Positions 1-8,679 of a DNA stretch of 64,000 bases are shown here, in pieces (the first letter of the stretch is position 1; the number at the start of each line of letters is the position of its first letter). Position numbers and translations under genes: made by a program. The notes beneath the pieces were generated by a model. That model ran no database searches. It was not told where the DNA came from and was given only the letters and a program-made list of their open reading frames with translations. The DNA is from Alphaproteobacteria bacterium (GTDB taxonomy: Bacteria; Pseudomonadota; Alphaproteobacteria; Micropepsales; Micropepsaceae): the NCBI GenBank assembly GCA_017307355.1, contig JAFKFG010000006.1:62001-126000 (forward strand), written 5' to 3'.

Positions 1-924
1 CAATTCTTGATCCATCTCGGGAAGCGCTTGGAAAAGGTCGGCGACCAGGCCGAAATCCGCCACCTGGAAGATCGGCGCTTCTTCGTCCTTGTTGATGGCG
101 GCGATGATCTTGGAATCCTTCATTCCGGCCAGATGCTGAATAGCGCCGGAAATGCCTACAGCGAGGTAAAGATCGGGCGCCACCACCTTGCCGGTCTGGC
201 CCACTTGATAGTCGTTGGGCACATAGCCCGCATCCACCGCTGCCCGGCTGGCGCCGACCGCGGCATGCAGGCGGTCCGCGACTTTCTCGATCAGCTTGAA
301 ATTCTCCGCCGAACCCAGGCCGCGCCCGCCCGACACCACAATCTTGGCGGAGGTGAGTTCCGGCCGCTCGGACTTGGACAAGGCTTCGCCCGCGAATTTC
401 GCGGTGCCCGGATCGCTTCCGGCGGCGATTTTCTCGATGGCCGCGCTGCCGCCATCGCCCGCGGCCTTGAAGGCGGTGACGCGCACGGTGATGACTTTCT
501 TTCCCGCCGGCGCCTGCACGGTCTGGATGGCGTTGCCGGCATAGATCGGCCGCTCGAAGGTGTCGGGGCTCACCACTTTCAGGATTTCGGAAATTTGCGG
601 CACGTCCAGCTTGGCGGCAACGCGCGGCAGGATGTTCTTGCCGTTGGTGGTGGCGGGCGCCAGGATCGCATCATATTTGTCGGCGATGGAGAGGATCAGC
701 GTCTCCATCGTTTCGGCCACCAGATGCGCATAAAGCGCGTCATCGGCGACCAGGACTTTCTCGACACCCGCGATCTTGGCGGCGGCTTCCGCCACGGCGG
801 CGCAATTTTCGCCTGCCACCAGAACATGCACGGGCGCGGACACCGAAGCGGCCGCCGTCACGGTCTTGGCGGTGGCGTCGCTCAATGTCTTGTTGTCGTG
901 TTCGGCAAGAACCAGCGATGTCAT
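1..924 (-). CDS. etfA: Electron transfer flavoprotein alpha subunit (3' end cut by window edge)
   Basis: FAD-carrying subunit of the ETF heterodimer, which passes electrons from acyl-CoA and other dehydrogenases to ETF-ubiquinone oxidoreductase. The reverse frame from ATG 924-922 is open to base 1 for 308 codons. It begins [16 protein letters not shown], has the N-terminal ETF domain, and the C-terminal FAD-binding domain shows [18 protein letters not shown] and [12 protein letters not shown]. Family length is about 310 residues, so only a few C-terminal codons are missing. The start overlaps the etfB stop by one base (TGATG), indicating translational coupling. The frame is identified by translation and by its contiguity with etfB. 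Confidence 0.95.
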   Translation of the reverse strand, partial: MTSLVLAEHDNKTLSDATAKTVTAAASVSAPVHVLVAGENCAAVAEAAAKIAGVEKVLVADDALYAHLVAETMETLILSIADKYDAILAPATTNGKNILPRVAAKLDVPQISEILKVVSPDTFERPIYAGNAIQTVQAPAGKKVITVRVTAFKAAGDGGSAAIEKIAAGSDPGTAKFAGEALSKSERPELTSAKIVVSGGRGLGSAENFKLIEKVADRLHAAVGASRAAVDAGYVPNDYQVGQTGKVVAPDLYLAVGISGAIQHLAGMKDSKIIAAINKDEEAPIFQVADFGLVADLFQALPEMDQEL

Positions 925-1670
925 CAGATCGCACCCGCTTCGCTGAGCTTGTCCAGAAGTTCGGCAACGGTTTTGACTTTGACGCCGCCGCCGCGCTTGG
1001 CGGGTTCGGCCACTTTCAAGACTTTCAGGCGCGGAGCGACATCGACACCGTAATCGGCGGGCGATTTTTCCTCGATCGGCTTCTTCTTGGCCTTCATGAT
1101 ATTGGGCAGCGAGGCATAGCGCGGTTCGTTGAGGCGCAGGTCCGTGGTCATCACCGCCGGCAGCTTGACCTCCACGGTCTGAAGCCCGCCATCGATTTCC
1201 CGTTCGATCTTCGCGGCGTTCTGATCCAGGTCCAGCTTGTGCGCGAAGGTGCCCTGGCCCCAGCCCAGAAGCGCGGCCAGCATCTGGCCGGTCTGGTTGC
1301 TGTCGTCGTCGATCGCCTGCTTGCCGGTGATCACCAGGCCGGGCTGTTCGGCGTCCACGATGGCCTTGAGGATCTTGGCCACCGCCAAAGGCTCCACATC
1401 GCCGTCGGTCTTCACCAGGATGCCGCGGTCGGCACCCATCGCGAGGGCGGTGCGGATGGTTTCGCTCGCCTGCTGCGGGCCGATGGAGATCGCCACGATC
1501 TCGGTGGCCTTGCCTTTTTCCTTCAGGCGCACTGCTTCTTCGACGGCAATCTCGTCGAAGGGATTCATGGACATTTTGACATTGGCGAGATCGACGCCGG
1601 TCTGGTCCGCTTTGACGCGAACTTTCACGTTGTAGTCGATGACCCGTTTCACGGGCACGAGCACTTTCAT
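924..1670 (-). CDS. etfB: Electron transfer flavoprotein beta subunit
   Basis: AMP-binding partner of EtfA, 248 residues, the normal family length. The N-terminus [20 protein letters not shown] and the [20 protein letters not shown] segment are diagnostic. The recognition-loop region reads [22 protein letters not shown] and precedes a Lys-rich stretch, as in other EtfB proteins. It is the first gene of the etfBA operon, overlapping etfA by one base. Together they supply the electron sink for beta-oxidation and amino acid catabolism. A TTGACA-type promoter lies about 80 bases upstream. Confidence 0.97.
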   Translation of the reverse strand: MKVLVPVKRVIDYNVKVRVKADQTGVDLANVKMSMNPFDEIAVEEAVRLKEKGKATEIVAISIGPQQASETIRTALAMGADRGILVKTDGDVEPLAVAKILKAIVDAEQPGLVITGKQAIDDDSNQTGQMLAALLGWGQGTFAHKLDLDQNAAKIEREIDGGLQTVEVKLPAVMTTDLRLNEPRYASLPNIMKAKKKPIEEKSPADYGVDVAPRLKVLKVAEPAKRGGGVKVKTVAELLDKLSEAGAI

Positions 1671-1749
1671 GGCGTTATCGGATCCCTATTCGGGCGGTTG
1701 GGAACGTCCTGACCAGAGGTTCGCCGTTCCTCGCTCTTGTGCGACGCAA

Positions 1750-1779
1750 AAACTAGGCGTGGGGATCGGCATATGTCAA
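1750..1779 (-). promoter_or_regulatory. Candidate sigma70 promoter of etfBA
   Basis: On the minus strand a perfect TTGACA (1779-1774) is followed after 18 bases by TAGTTT (1755-1750), about 80 bases before the etfB ATG. The -35 is consensus and the -10 is weak, so the assignment is tentative. Confidence 0.45.
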
Positions 1780-1812
1780 TGAACCCGGCACGTTCGAAGC
1801 GTGCCGGGTTCA
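1780..1812. terminator. Perfect 13-bp hairpin between cytochrome c and etfB
   Basis: Arms 1780-1792 and 1800-1812 (core GAACCCGGCACG / CGTGCCGGGTTC) enclose a 7-base loop. It lies downstream of the cytochrome c stop and just upstream of the etfB -35. It could end cytochrome c transcription, but neither side has a T-run, so it may instead be Rho-assisted or only an mRNA-stabilising structure. Confidence 0.5.
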
Positions 1813-1875
1813 GGAACTCTTATCTGCTATGCTGCATTGCAATAACGCCTTGATGCGTCATCGCGCCACACCATG

Positions 1876-2247
1876 TTATTTCAGCGTTTCCAGATATTCG
1901 ACGACATCATGGACCTGGGACTTCTGAGCGATGCCGCCGAAGGCCATCTTATTGCCCGGTATCATTTTGGCGGGACCGGAAACCCACTTCTCGAGATTTT
2001 CTTCGGTCCAAGTTATGTGCGCATTCTTCATGGGGCCGGAATAGTTAAAGCCATCCACGCTGGCGGATTTGCGGCCAACGACACCGAACAGATTGGGTCC
2101 TACACCATTGCCGGCGTCCTTCTCGACATTGTGGCAAACGGCACAACGCGCGAACACGGCCTTGCCCTTGGCGGCATCCGCGAAAGCCTGGCTCGACAGC
2201 ATCCCGACCGCGATCAACGATGCGGCGGCGATTTTCCCATACGACAT
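1876..2247 (-). CDS. Class I c-type cytochrome, periplasmic
   Basis: Small soluble electron carrier of the cytochrome c2/c550 type, 123 residues. A Sec signal peptide ends near ...SSQAFADA. The heme-binding site is CAVCH, and the distal Met ligand is probably the Met in PGNKMAFGG. The preceding GNGVGPNLFGVVGR is the classic motif after the heme site. The ATG at 2247 was preferred over an in-frame TTG three bases upstream because AAGAGG then sits at a proper spacing. A sigma70-like promoter is just upstream. It could serve the terminal oxidase or a dehydrogenase; no partner gene is adjacent. Confidence 0.92.
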   Translation of the reverse strand: MSYGKIAAASLIAVGMLSSQAFADAAKGKAVFARCAVCHNVEKDAGNGVGPNLFGVVGRKSASVDGFNYSGPMKNAHITWTEENLEKWVSGPAKMIPGNKMAFGGIAQKSQVHDVVEYLETLK

Positions 2248-2283
2248 CAATGTACCTCTTAAATCCGGCCCCTACTCGGATGA

Positions 2284-2312
2284 GATTTACAACCGCAATC
2301 ATGGCTTTTCAA
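2284..2312 (-). promoter_or_regulatory. Candidate sigma70 promoter of the cytochrome c gene
   Basis: The minus strand shows TTGAAA (2312-2307), a 17-base spacer and TAAATC (2289-2284), about 35 bases upstream of the ATG. Spacing is ideal and both boxes are close to consensus. Confidence 0.5.
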
Positions 2313-2468
2313 CAGACCAAAACTGTCCAAAACGCCGCATTTATGCCGCTTTCTTGCTCCGGGCGCGCGCGGAATGAAACGATCGATCTGGTCTTTTTGC
2401 CGGCTGGTGCGTATGAAGCAGCGGGGATGAGCTGACCAACGACGCAAATACTGCGTAAACGAGGATCG

Positions 2469-3509
2469 ATGAATCCCCGCCTGCTCGCCTTGAAATCCGC
2501 CGTTCCCCCTTACGTCATCGCGCAAGCCGAAGCCGCCCGTTATGCGCGGAGCCTGTTCGCGGAAGTGCGCGACATCGCGCGGCTCATTCCCGTGTTCGAG
2601 AATACCGGCATCCGGCAGCGTTACTCCTGCGTGCCGATCGAATGGTATGTCGGCGAACATGGCTGGATGGATCGCACCCGGCTTTACATCGACAATGCGG
2701 TGACCCTGCTGGAGACGGTGACGCGCCGTCTTCTGGACGAGGCGAAGCTCAAAACCGGCGACATCGACAGCATCGTGGTGGTGTCCACCACCGGCATCGC
2801 CACGCCCAGCCTGGATGCCTTGCTGGTGGAACGGATGGGGCTCAACCGCGACATCAGGCGGCTGCCGATCTTCGGCCTGGGGTGCGCCGGCGGCGTCACC
2901 GGCCTGGCGCGGGCCGCGGACATTGCCCGGGCCACGCCCGGAAGCCGGGTTTTATTTCTGGTGGTCGAACTGTGCGCGCTCACTTTCCGCAAAAACGACA
3001 TTTCCAAAAGCAATATCATCGCCACCGCGCTGTTCGGAGACGGCGCGGTGGGCGCGATCCTGTCCACCGACGGCGAAGGCCCCGTGTTGGGTGCGGCCGG
3101 CGAACATACCTGGCCGCATTCGCTGGACGTGATGGGCTGGGACATGGCGGAGGACGGGCTCAAGGCCCGCTTCGCCACCAGCATTCCGGGACTGGTGGCC
3201 AGCGATTTCAGATCCTTGCTGGATGCATTCCTGGATCGCAACGGCCTGACGCGCGCCGGCATCGATGCCTTTGCCTGCCATCCGGGCGGCGCCAAAGTGC
3301 TGGATGCGTTGGAGGATGCGCTGGAGATGCCGCGCGGCGGGCTGGAAGACAGCCGTTCCATCCTGCGCGACTATGGCAATATGTCCGCGGCGACGGTGCT
3401 GTTCGTGGCCGAGCGCATGGATGTGCGCAAGAAGGCGCAGCGCACCTTGCTGACCGCGCTGGGACCCGGCTTCTCGGCGGCCTTTCAAATGCTGGGGAAC
3501 GAGAGATGA
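2469..3509 (+). CDS. Type III polyketide synthase (chalcone synthase-like)
   Basis: Homodimeric thiolase-fold enzyme that extends an acyl-CoA starter with malonyl-CoA. The catalytic triad is visible: Cys139 in GLGCAGG, His271 in ACHPGG and Asn304 in DYGNMSAAT. The C-terminal GPGFSAAF motif is also present. Length 346 is near that of bacterial long-chain alkylpyrone/alkylresorcinol synthases (for example BpsA, ArsB/ArsC). The stop overlaps the next ATG (ATGA), and the downstream methyltransferase and exporter indicate a lipid-type product made and exported by one operon. Product chemistry (pyrone or resorcinol) cannot be told from sequence. A GAGG Shine-Dalgarno precedes the ATG. Confidence 0.93.
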   Translation: MNPRLLALKSAVPPYVIAQAEAARYARSLFAEVRDIARLIPVFENTGIRQRYSCVPIEWYVGEHGWMDRTRLYIDNAVTLLETVTRRLLDEAKLKTGDIDSIVVVSTTGIATPSLDALLVERMGLNRDIRRLPIFGLGCAGGVTGLARAADIARATPGSRVLFLVVELCALTFRKNDISKSNIIATALFGDGAVGAILSTDGEGPVLGAAGEHTWPHSLDVMGWDMAEDGLKARFATSIPGLVASDFRSLLDAFLDRNGLTRAGIDAFACHPGGAKVLDALEDALEMPRGGLEDSRSILRDYGNMSAATVLFVAERMDVRKKAQRTLLTALGPGFSAAFQMLGNER

Positions 3510-4012
3510 TCCTGGTCGCCTATGCCATCATCGCGCTGGTGATCCTGCAGCGGGCGGGCGAACTGGTTCTGGCCAACCGCAACACCCAGAAATTGAAAGC
3601 ACGAGGCGGGGTGGAGATCGGCGCGGGGCATTATCGTTTCCTGGTTCTGTTGCACATGGCCTGGCTGATGGCCGTGCTTTGGATGATCCCGGCGCCGGTG
3701 ACGATCCATTGGGGCTGGATCCTGGTGTTCCTGCTGCTGCAGGCCCTGCGCGTCTGGGTGATCGCGAGCCTGGGCCCTTATTGGACCACGCGCATCATTT
3801 CGCTTCCCGGCGTGGCTTTGGTGAGGCGGGGGCCGTATCGCTATGTCCGCCATCCCAATTATCTGGTGGTGGCGGGCGAAATCCTGGCACTGCCCATGGC
3901 GTTCGGGGAAATCTGGGTGGCGGTCCTGTTTTCCGTTGCCAACGCGGCGATGCTGACTTGGCGCATCCGCGAGGAAGAAACGGGCTTGGCGCCGAGACGG
4001 GAGTTGGGCTGA
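3506..4012 (+). CDS. Isoprenylcysteine carboxyl methyltransferase family protein (BpsB-like)
   Basis: Integral membrane SAM-dependent methyltransferase, 168 residues. Several hydrophobic segments precede the family signature RRGPYRYVRHPNYLVVAGE, which builds the SAM-binding and catalytic C-terminus. It overlaps the polyketide synthase by four bases. In Bacillus the paired homologue BpsB O-methylates alkylpyrones made by the neighbouring type III PKS BpsA. The same pairing here suggests a PKS-product methyltransferase rather than a protein prenylcysteine enzyme, but that is inference from context. Confidence 0.88.
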   Translation: MILVAYAIIALVILQRAGELVLANRNTQKLKARGGVEIGAGHYRFLVLLHMAWLMAVLWMIPAPVTIHWGWILVFLLLQALRVWVIASLGPYWTTRIISLPGVALVRRGPYRYVRHPNYLVVAGEILALPMAFGEIWVAVLFSVANAAMLTWRIREEETGLAPRRELG

Positions 4013-4022
4013 GGGGGGCGCC

Positions 4023-5543
4023 ATGAAACCCATTGTCCTGTGGCTGGGCTTCGCCGCCATGTGCCTGGGCATGTTCATGGCCGTGCTGGACATTCAGGTG
4101 GTGGCCTCCTCGCTCACCGCCATCCAGACCGCGCTGCATGTTCCTCTGGCCCAGCTGGGCTGGATCCAGACCGCCTATCTGATGGCCGAAGTGGTGGCGA
4201 TCCCGCTCACCGGCATCCTTACCCGCGCCTTGTCGCTGAGAATGCTGTTCGCGCTGGCGAGTTCGGGATTTGTCGCCGCCAGCCTTGCCTGCGCCCTGTC
4301 GCCGAATTTCGCGATGCTGATCGCGGCGCGGGTGGTGCAGGGCTTTTTCGGCGGCATGCTGATCCCCTCCGTGTTCACCGCGGTATTCGTGCTGATCCCC
4401 AGATCCCAGCAGGTTCTGGCCACCACCATGGCGGGCGTGGCGGCTTTGCTGGCACCCACCTTGGGGCCGCTTCTGGGCGGCTGGCTGACGCAGACGCAAT
4501 CCTGGCATTGGATCTTCCTGATCAACATCCTGCCGGGCCTCGCCGTGGTGCTGGTGGTGTTGCGCGCGCTGAAGAAAGAGGACGGCGATCTCGCCGCGCT
4601 GAGGCGGCTCGATTATCCCACCCTTATTTTATTCGCGGTGTTCCTGGCCGCGCTGCAATGGCTGCTGAGCGAAGCGCCGCGCCAGCATTGGCAAGGCGCG
4701 GGCGCGATGGGCCTGACCGGTCTTTGCATTCTGACGGGCGGCTGGGGCGTCCATCGCGCGCTGTCGGTGGCGCATCCTTTTGTGCATCTGGGCCAGTTCC
4801 GTCATCGCGGCTTCGCGCTCGGTTGCGGGTTGAGCTTCGTCTTAGGGGTGGGGCTTTACGGCTCGGTGTATCTGCTTTCCCTGTTTCTGGGGCTGGTGCG
4901 CGGGCATGCGCCCCTGGCGATCGGCATGATCCTGACGGTGACCGGCGCGGCGCAGCTGATCACCGCGCCCCTGGCCGCCTGGGCGGAGACCCGCGCCGAT
5001 GCGCGGCTGCTGACGGCGCTGGGTTTCGCCTTGTTCGGCGCGGGCCTGATCGCCAACGGCTTCACCACCACGACCAGCGATTTCGACGCCCTGTTCTGGC
5101 CGCAGGTGATGCGCGGCCTGGCGATATTGTTCTGTCTTCTGCCCGCCACGCGCCTGGCGCTGGATGTCTGGCCCCAGGACCAGGTGGCCGAAGCCAGCGG
5201 ATTGTTCAACCTGATGCGCAATCTGGGCGGCGCCATCGGCATCGCGCTGATCGACACCATCCTGAACGAGCGCACGCCGGATCACGTCGCGTCCCTGGTG
5301 GCCCGGCTTCAGGCCGGCGATCCGAAAGCGGCGGCGCTGGCGGGACTGCCGGTCCAGCTTTTTCACAACCGCCCGATGGGGCCGGTCGATCCGGTGACGC
5401 AAGCCTTGATCGAGCCCTTGGTGCGCCGCGCGGCGCTGACCCAGTCCTGCAACGAAGCCTGGTGGGTCCTGGGCGGGCTGTTTCTGCTGGCGCTGCTTCT
5501 GTTGCCGGCGATGCGGCCGCAGGAACGAGGTGTTACGCGTTGA
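4023..5543 (+). CDS. MFS transporter, DHA2 (EmrB/QacA) type
   Basis: About 14 hydrophobic segments in 506 residues, the normal size of DHA2 drug:H+ antiporters. The first helix ends in FMAVLDIQVVASSL, the DHA2 version of motif D1. The second loop has LTRALSLRMLF and helix 5 has APTLGPLLGGWLT (motif C of antiporters). The last part carries the NLMRNLGGAIGIAL motif. It starts 10 bases after the methyltransferase stop, so it is the third gene of the operon and probably exports the polyketide or its methyl ether. The 3' end overlaps the convergent CFA synthase by 11 bases. Confidence 0.93.
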   Translation: MKPIVLWLGFAAMCLGMFMAVLDIQVVASSLTAIQTALHVPLAQLGWIQTAYLMAEVVAIPLTGILTRALSLRMLFALASSGFVAASLACALSPNFAMLIAARVVQGFFGGMLIPSVFTAVFVLIPRSQQVLATTMAGVAALLAPTLGPLLGGWLTQTQSWHWIFLINILPGLAVVLVVLRALKKEDGDLAALRRLDYPTLILFAVFLAALQWLLSEAPRQHWQGAGAMGLTGLCILTGGWGVHRALSVAHPFVHLGQFRHRGFALGCGLSFVLGVGLYGSVYLLSLFLGLVRGHAPLAIGMILTVTGAAQLITAPLAAWAETRADARLLTALGFALFGAGLIANGFTTTTSDFDALFWPQVMRGLAILFCLLPATRLALDVWPQDQVAEASGLFNLMRNLGGAIGIALIDTILNERTPDHVASLVARLQAGDPKAAALAGLPVQLFHNRPMGPVDPVTQALIEPLVRRAALTQSCNEAWWVLGGLFLLALLLLPAMRPQERGVTR

Positions 5544-6705
5544 CCAATTCGACCTGCACCACATCGGTGCGGGCGACGTTGAACGACGCGGCGCAGATGC
5601 CCAGATAAAATTGCCAGTTGCGCAGGAATTGCTGGTCATGGCCCAGCGCCATGACCTCGGTGCTTTTCTCCTGCATCCGCGTGGACCAGTCACGCAAGGT
5701 GCGCGCGTAATCCTTGCCGAAGGAGAAAGCGTCCGCGAATTTCAGCCCCGCCTTTTCGGCCTCCTCGCGGAAGCGGCTCAAGGACGGCAGCATCCCGCCC
5801 GGGAACACATAATGACGGATGAAGTCGCTGCGGCTGCGATAGCCGCTGAACAATTCATCGCGGATTGTGATGGTCTGGATCACCGCGCGGCCGCCCTGTT
5901 TCAGGCGTTCGGCCACGGTGGCGAAATATTGCGGCCAATAATGCTCGCCCACCGCTTCGAACATCTCGATGGAAACGATTTGGTCGAAGGTGCCTTTGGA
6001 TTTGCGGTAATCCTCGAAGCGAATCTCCGCCTTGGCGCCCAGCCTTTCGGTGGCGAATTTGTGCTGCGACGGGGAAATGGTGAGGCCGGTGACATGATGA
6101 TCGGCACGCGCGGCCCGCTCGGCGAAGCCGCCCCAGCCGCAGCCGATTTCCAAGACATTGGCGCGCGGCTTGTCGAATTTGCTCAAGATGCGGTCGTATT
6201 TGTTCTGCTGGGCTTCGTAGAGCGCATCGGTGTTCTGATAGAGCGCCGACGAATAGGTCATGCTCTTGTCCAGCCACAGCGAATAGAAGTCGTTGCCGAC
6301 ATCGTAATGCGCCTTGATGTTGCGTTCCGAGCCGGCGATGGAATTGCGGCGCACCAGCGCATTGTTAATCACAAAGCCCAGCCGGTTGATCAGATTGCCG
6401 TCCGAGAATTTTTCCAGATGGTGCAGGTTGAGCAGGAACAGGCTGATGAGGCTTTCGACATCGTCGGTTTCCCAGCTGCCGGCGATGAATTCCTCGCCCA
6501 AGCCGATATCGCCCCGCGCCATCACCCGGCGGATCACGTCCCAGTCGTGAATATGGAAGCGCGCATTGGGGCCGGGGGCCTTGCCGCCCGCGAAGGTGAC
6601 TTCGCCATTGGGTGCAATAAATTCCAGCCGCCCCACTTCCAGGCGAGCCAGCGCCTCGCGCCAGCCCTTTTCGACAAAGGAAGACGGAACCAAGTGCATC
6701 CTCAT
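5533..6705 (-). CDS. cfa: Cyclopropane-fatty-acyl-phospholipid synthase
   Basis: SAM-dependent enzyme that methylenates cis double bonds of membrane phospholipid acyl chains. In its 390 residues, AHYDVGNDFY (about 132-141) and the SAM site VLEIGCGWGG (184-193) are typical of the family. IVSIEMFEAVGEHYW and FIRHYVFPGG provide further catalytic-domain motifs. The N-terminal lipid-binding region is present. An in-frame second ATG two codons in (6699) is an equally plausible start. It is monocistronic and convergent with the PKS operon. CFA synthases are often stress-induced, but no EcfG-type promoter was found upstream. Confidence 0.95.
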   Translation of the reverse strand: MRMHLVPSSFVEKGWREALARLEVGRLEFIAPNGEVTFAGGKAPGPNARFHIHDWDVIRRVMARGDIGLGEEFIAGSWETDDVESLISLFLLNLHHLEKFSDGNLINRLGFVINNALVRRNSIAGSERNIKAHYDVGNDFYSLWLDKSMTYSSALYQNTDALYEAQQNKYDRILSKFDKPRANVLEIGCGWGGFAERAARADHHVTGLTISPSQHKFATERLGAKAEIRFEDYRKSKGTFDQIVSIEMFEAVGEHYWPQYFATVAERLKQGGRAVIQTITIRDELFSGYRSRSDFIRHYVFPGGMLPSLSRFREEAEKAGLKFADAFSFGKDYARTLRDWSTRMQEKSTEVMALGHDQQFLRNWQFYLGICAASFNVARTDVVQVELVNA

Positions 6706-6878
6706 TTCCCCCAGACGTCCGAACAGTATAGCGACCGCCGCGCGGTCCAGACAATATTACGCGCGGCCTCCTTGTGCAGATCAACCCCGAAACGGCCATC
6801 GCGCGATTTCGCTGCGCCGCATCGTAAATTCGCGCGCGACGCGGGGTCCCCGGAAGAGGCCGCGTGGTCCTGCCGGGG

Positions 6879-6903
6879 GGAACCGGGCCTTCGCCGGGGA
6901 GTT
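6879..6903 (+). promoter_or_regulatory. Candidate EcfG-type promoter of the DUF3309 gene
   Basis: GGAAC (6879-6883), 16 bases, then AGTT (6900-6903), one mismatch from the GGAAC-N16-CGTT consensus of alphaproteobacterial EcfG sigma factors. It ends about 40 bases before the DUF3309 ATG, a suitable distance. Confidence 0.5.
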
Positions 6904-6945
6904 TCAGCTGTAATTGATTTTCAGACCGCGGAAGGGATTTGAGCC

Positions 6946-7101
6946 ATGCTTGGAACCATTTTGATCATCGTGCTTCTGCTTCTTCTGCTCGGCGCCTGGC
7001 CGTCATGGCCCCATAGCCGCAGCTGGGGCTATTACCCATCCGGCACGCTGGGGCTCGTATTGGTAATCGTTCTGGTGCTGGCGCTGATGGGCCGGATCTG
7101 A
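6946..7101 (+). CDS. DUF3309 family small membrane protein
   Basis: A 51-residue protein of two hydrophobic segments joined by the signature WPHSRSWGYYPSG. It starts MLGTILIIVLLLLLL, exactly the layout of DUF3309 proteins. Function is unknown; the family is widespread in soil proteobacteria and often stress-associated. The EcfG-like promoter upstream supports membership of the general stress regulon. It is too short for many gene callers. The next small gene follows 23 bases later on the same strand. Confidence 0.85.
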   Translation: MLGTILIIVLLLLLLGAWPSWPHSRSWGYYPSGTLGLVLVIVLVLALMGRI

Positions 7102-7124
7102 TGCGGCCATGAAAGCGCGCGGCC

Positions 7125-7346
7125 ATGGCGAAAAAGAAACTGCTTGAAGACATCAAGGCGCATCCCGGCCGCTTCTATCGCATGCCGGGCGATGTGGCGC
7201 GCGACCGCCGTTTCGACGATAGCGAGCGGCTGGAGATTCTAGAGGCCTGGGCCCGCGACGCGGATGCCGCGCGGCTGGGCCAGATCGAAGAGGCGATTGC
7301 GGATGTCCGGCGGCGGCTCACCCCCAACAATCACGCGGCGGAATAG
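7125..7346 (+). CDS. Conserved small hypothetical protein
   Basis: A soluble 73-residue, charged, alpha-helical-looking protein beginning MAKKKLLEDIKAHPGRFYRM. Proteins with a RFYR-PxDVxRDRRFxDxERLEIL pattern look familiar from alphaproteobacteria, but I cannot attach a function. It lies between two small membrane protein genes on the same strand (23 and 10 base gaps), so the three are probably cotranscribed, possibly from the EcfG-like promoter. No catalytic motif or cysteine is visible. Confidence 0.7.
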   Translation: MAKKKLLEDIKAHPGRFYRMPGDVARDRRFDDSERLEILEAWARDADAARLGQIEEAIADVRRRLTPNNHAAE

Positions 7347-7356
7347 GAGGAGCCCG

Positions 7357-7500
7357 ATGGCGGACAGTCACAAAGACCTCAGCGCCCAGGACGCACGCCA
7401 GGGCGTGGAAACCGGTACCGTGCGCTGGGTCCTGCGCATCAGCCTGGCCCTGGCGGTGCTGGCGGGCCTGATCATCTATTTCAGCTTCTTCGATCTTTAG
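7357..7500 (+). CDS. Small single-pass membrane protein, hypothetical
   Basis: A 47-residue protein with a polar N-terminus and one C-terminal transmembrane helix (LALAVLAGLIIYFSFF). The start is set by a strong AGGAGG at 7345-7350, six bases before the ATG. Function is unknown. It follows the 73-residue gene by 10 bases and ends the small-protein cluster. Confidence 0.7.
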   Translation: MADSHKDLSAQDARQGVETGTVRWVLRISLALAVLAGLIIYFSFFDL

Positions 7501-7541
7501 CCGGCCCGCCTCGGCGCGTCCCCATGAGGCCCGCTCTTGAC

Positions 7542-7561
7542 TGACGGGCGCCCGCCCGTCA
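7542..7561. terminator. GC-rich hairpin after the small-protein cluster
   Basis: Perfect 9-bp stem TGACGGGCG / CGCCCGTCA with a 2-base loop, 42 bases after the preceding stop. No T-run follows, so it is at best a weak or Rho-assisted terminator. Confidence 0.35.
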
Positions 7562-7562
7562 C

Positions 7563-7576
7563 CTAGACCGGTCTAG
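7563..7576. promoter_or_regulatory. 14-bp perfect palindrome, candidate operator
   Basis: CTAGACCGGTCTAG lies 14 bases before the start codon of the glycosyltransferase gene. A perfect 14-bp palindrome in this position looks like a TetR-type operator, but no cognate regulator is in the window. Confidence 0.35.
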
Positions 7577-7590
7577 CGCGGGCCGGAGAC

Positions 7591-8679
7591 ATGCAAAGCG
7601 CCGAACTCTCTATCGTCGTTCCCACCTATAAGGAGCGCGGCAATGTCGCCGAACTGGTGCGGCGGCTGGATGCCGCGCTGACCGGCATTTCCTGGGAAGC
7701 GATCTTTGTCGACGACAATTCGCCCGACGGGACTTCGGAAGCGGTGAAGGACATCGCCGCCGGGGACAGGCGGGTGCGCTGCCTCAGGCGCGTGGGGCGC
7801 CGGGGCCTGGCGGGGGCCTGCATCGAAGGCATGCTGTCCTCCGCATCGCCCTTTGTGGCGGTGATGGATGCGGACCTGCAGCATGACGAGAAAGTGCTGC
7901 CGCAGATGCTGGCGCGGCTGAAGACCGGCGGCGCGGACCTGGTCGCGGGCACCCGCTATGTCGAAGGCGGCAGCGCGGACAGTTTTTCGGGAAGCCGCAG
8001 CGCCATTTCGCGCCTGGCGACCAAGCTCACGCACCGGCTGGTGGGCACCAATCTCAGCGATCCGATGAGCGGCTTTTTCATGATGCGCCGGGACCGGCTG
8101 GAAGAATTGGCACCGCGTCTTTCACCGGTGGGATTCAAGATCCTGCTGGACATCGCCGCCACCGGCGGCGAACGGCTCGCCATCGCCGAGCAGCCTTATG
8201 TTTTCGGCACGCGCTTTGACGGCGAAAGCAAGTTCAACGCCCAGATCGGGGTCGAGTTTCTGGGGCTGCTGCTGGCCAAGATGACGGGCGATCTGGTCGA
8301 TCCGCGCTTTCTGTTTTTCGCCATTGTCGGCACTCTGGGCCTGGTGGTGCATCTGATCGCGCTGCGCCTGTCGCTGATCTTTCTGCCCGACGCATTTCGC
8401 GCCGCCCAGATCATCGCCACCCTGGTGGCGATGACCAGCAATTTCCTGCTCAACAACGAACTCACCTATCGCGACCGGCGGCTCAAAGGCGTGGCGATGT
8501 TGCGCGGCTTTGTCCTGTTCTGCCTGATCGGCTCGGTGGGCGCGCTCACCAATGTCGATCTGGCGTCCTGGCTCTATACCGAGCGGCAGGTCTGGTGGGT
8601 CGCGGGTGCGGCCGGCGCGCTGATGGGGGCCTTGTGGAATTACGCCATGTCCACCCTGTTCGTGTGGCGGGCGCGTTGA
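7591..8679 (+). CDS. Family 2 glycosyltransferase with C-terminal GtrA-like membrane domain
   Basis: Dolichol/polyprenyl-phosphate sugar synthase type (DPM1-like). The cytoplasmic GT-A domain occupies residues 1-230, with IVVPTYKERGNV, FVDDNSPDGT, the metal-binding MDADLQH and LSDPMSGFFMMRR. Residues about 240-360 form four transmembrane helices of the GtrA/DPMS type, including LLNNELTYRDR. It likely charges undecaprenyl phosphate with a hexose for use by a membrane glycosyltransferase, and the next gene, overlapping by four bases, is such an enzyme. Substrate sugar is unknown. Confidence 0.92.
   Translation: MQSAELSIVVPTYKERGNVAELVRRLDAALTGISWEAIFVDDNSPDGTSEAVKDIAAGDRRVRCLRRVGRRGLAGACIEGMLSSASPFVAVMDADLQHDEKVLPQMLARLKTGGADLVAGTRYVEGGSADSFSGSRSAISRLATKLTHRLVGTNLSDPMSGFFMMRRDRLEELAPRLSPVGFKILLDIAATGGERLAIAEQPYVFGTRFDGESKFNAQIGVEFLGLLLAKMTGDLVDPRFLFFAIVGTLGLVVHLIALRLSLIFLPDAFRAAQIIATLVAMTSNFLLNNELTYRDRRLKGVAMLRGFVLFCLIGSVGALTNVDLASWLYTERQVWWVAGAAGALMGALWNYAMSTLFVWRAR

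Noticed and set aside
7..1712. Long plus-strand ORFs opposite etfA and etfB
   Set aside because: They are antisense shadows of the real genes in a GC-rich genome, with low-complexity His/Gly/Arg-rich translations.
2642..3505. N-terminal extension of the ICMT gene across the PKS gene
   Set aside because: The extension is an Arg/Gly-rich out-of-frame reading of the PKS; the ATG at 3506 fits the family and the ATGA overlap.
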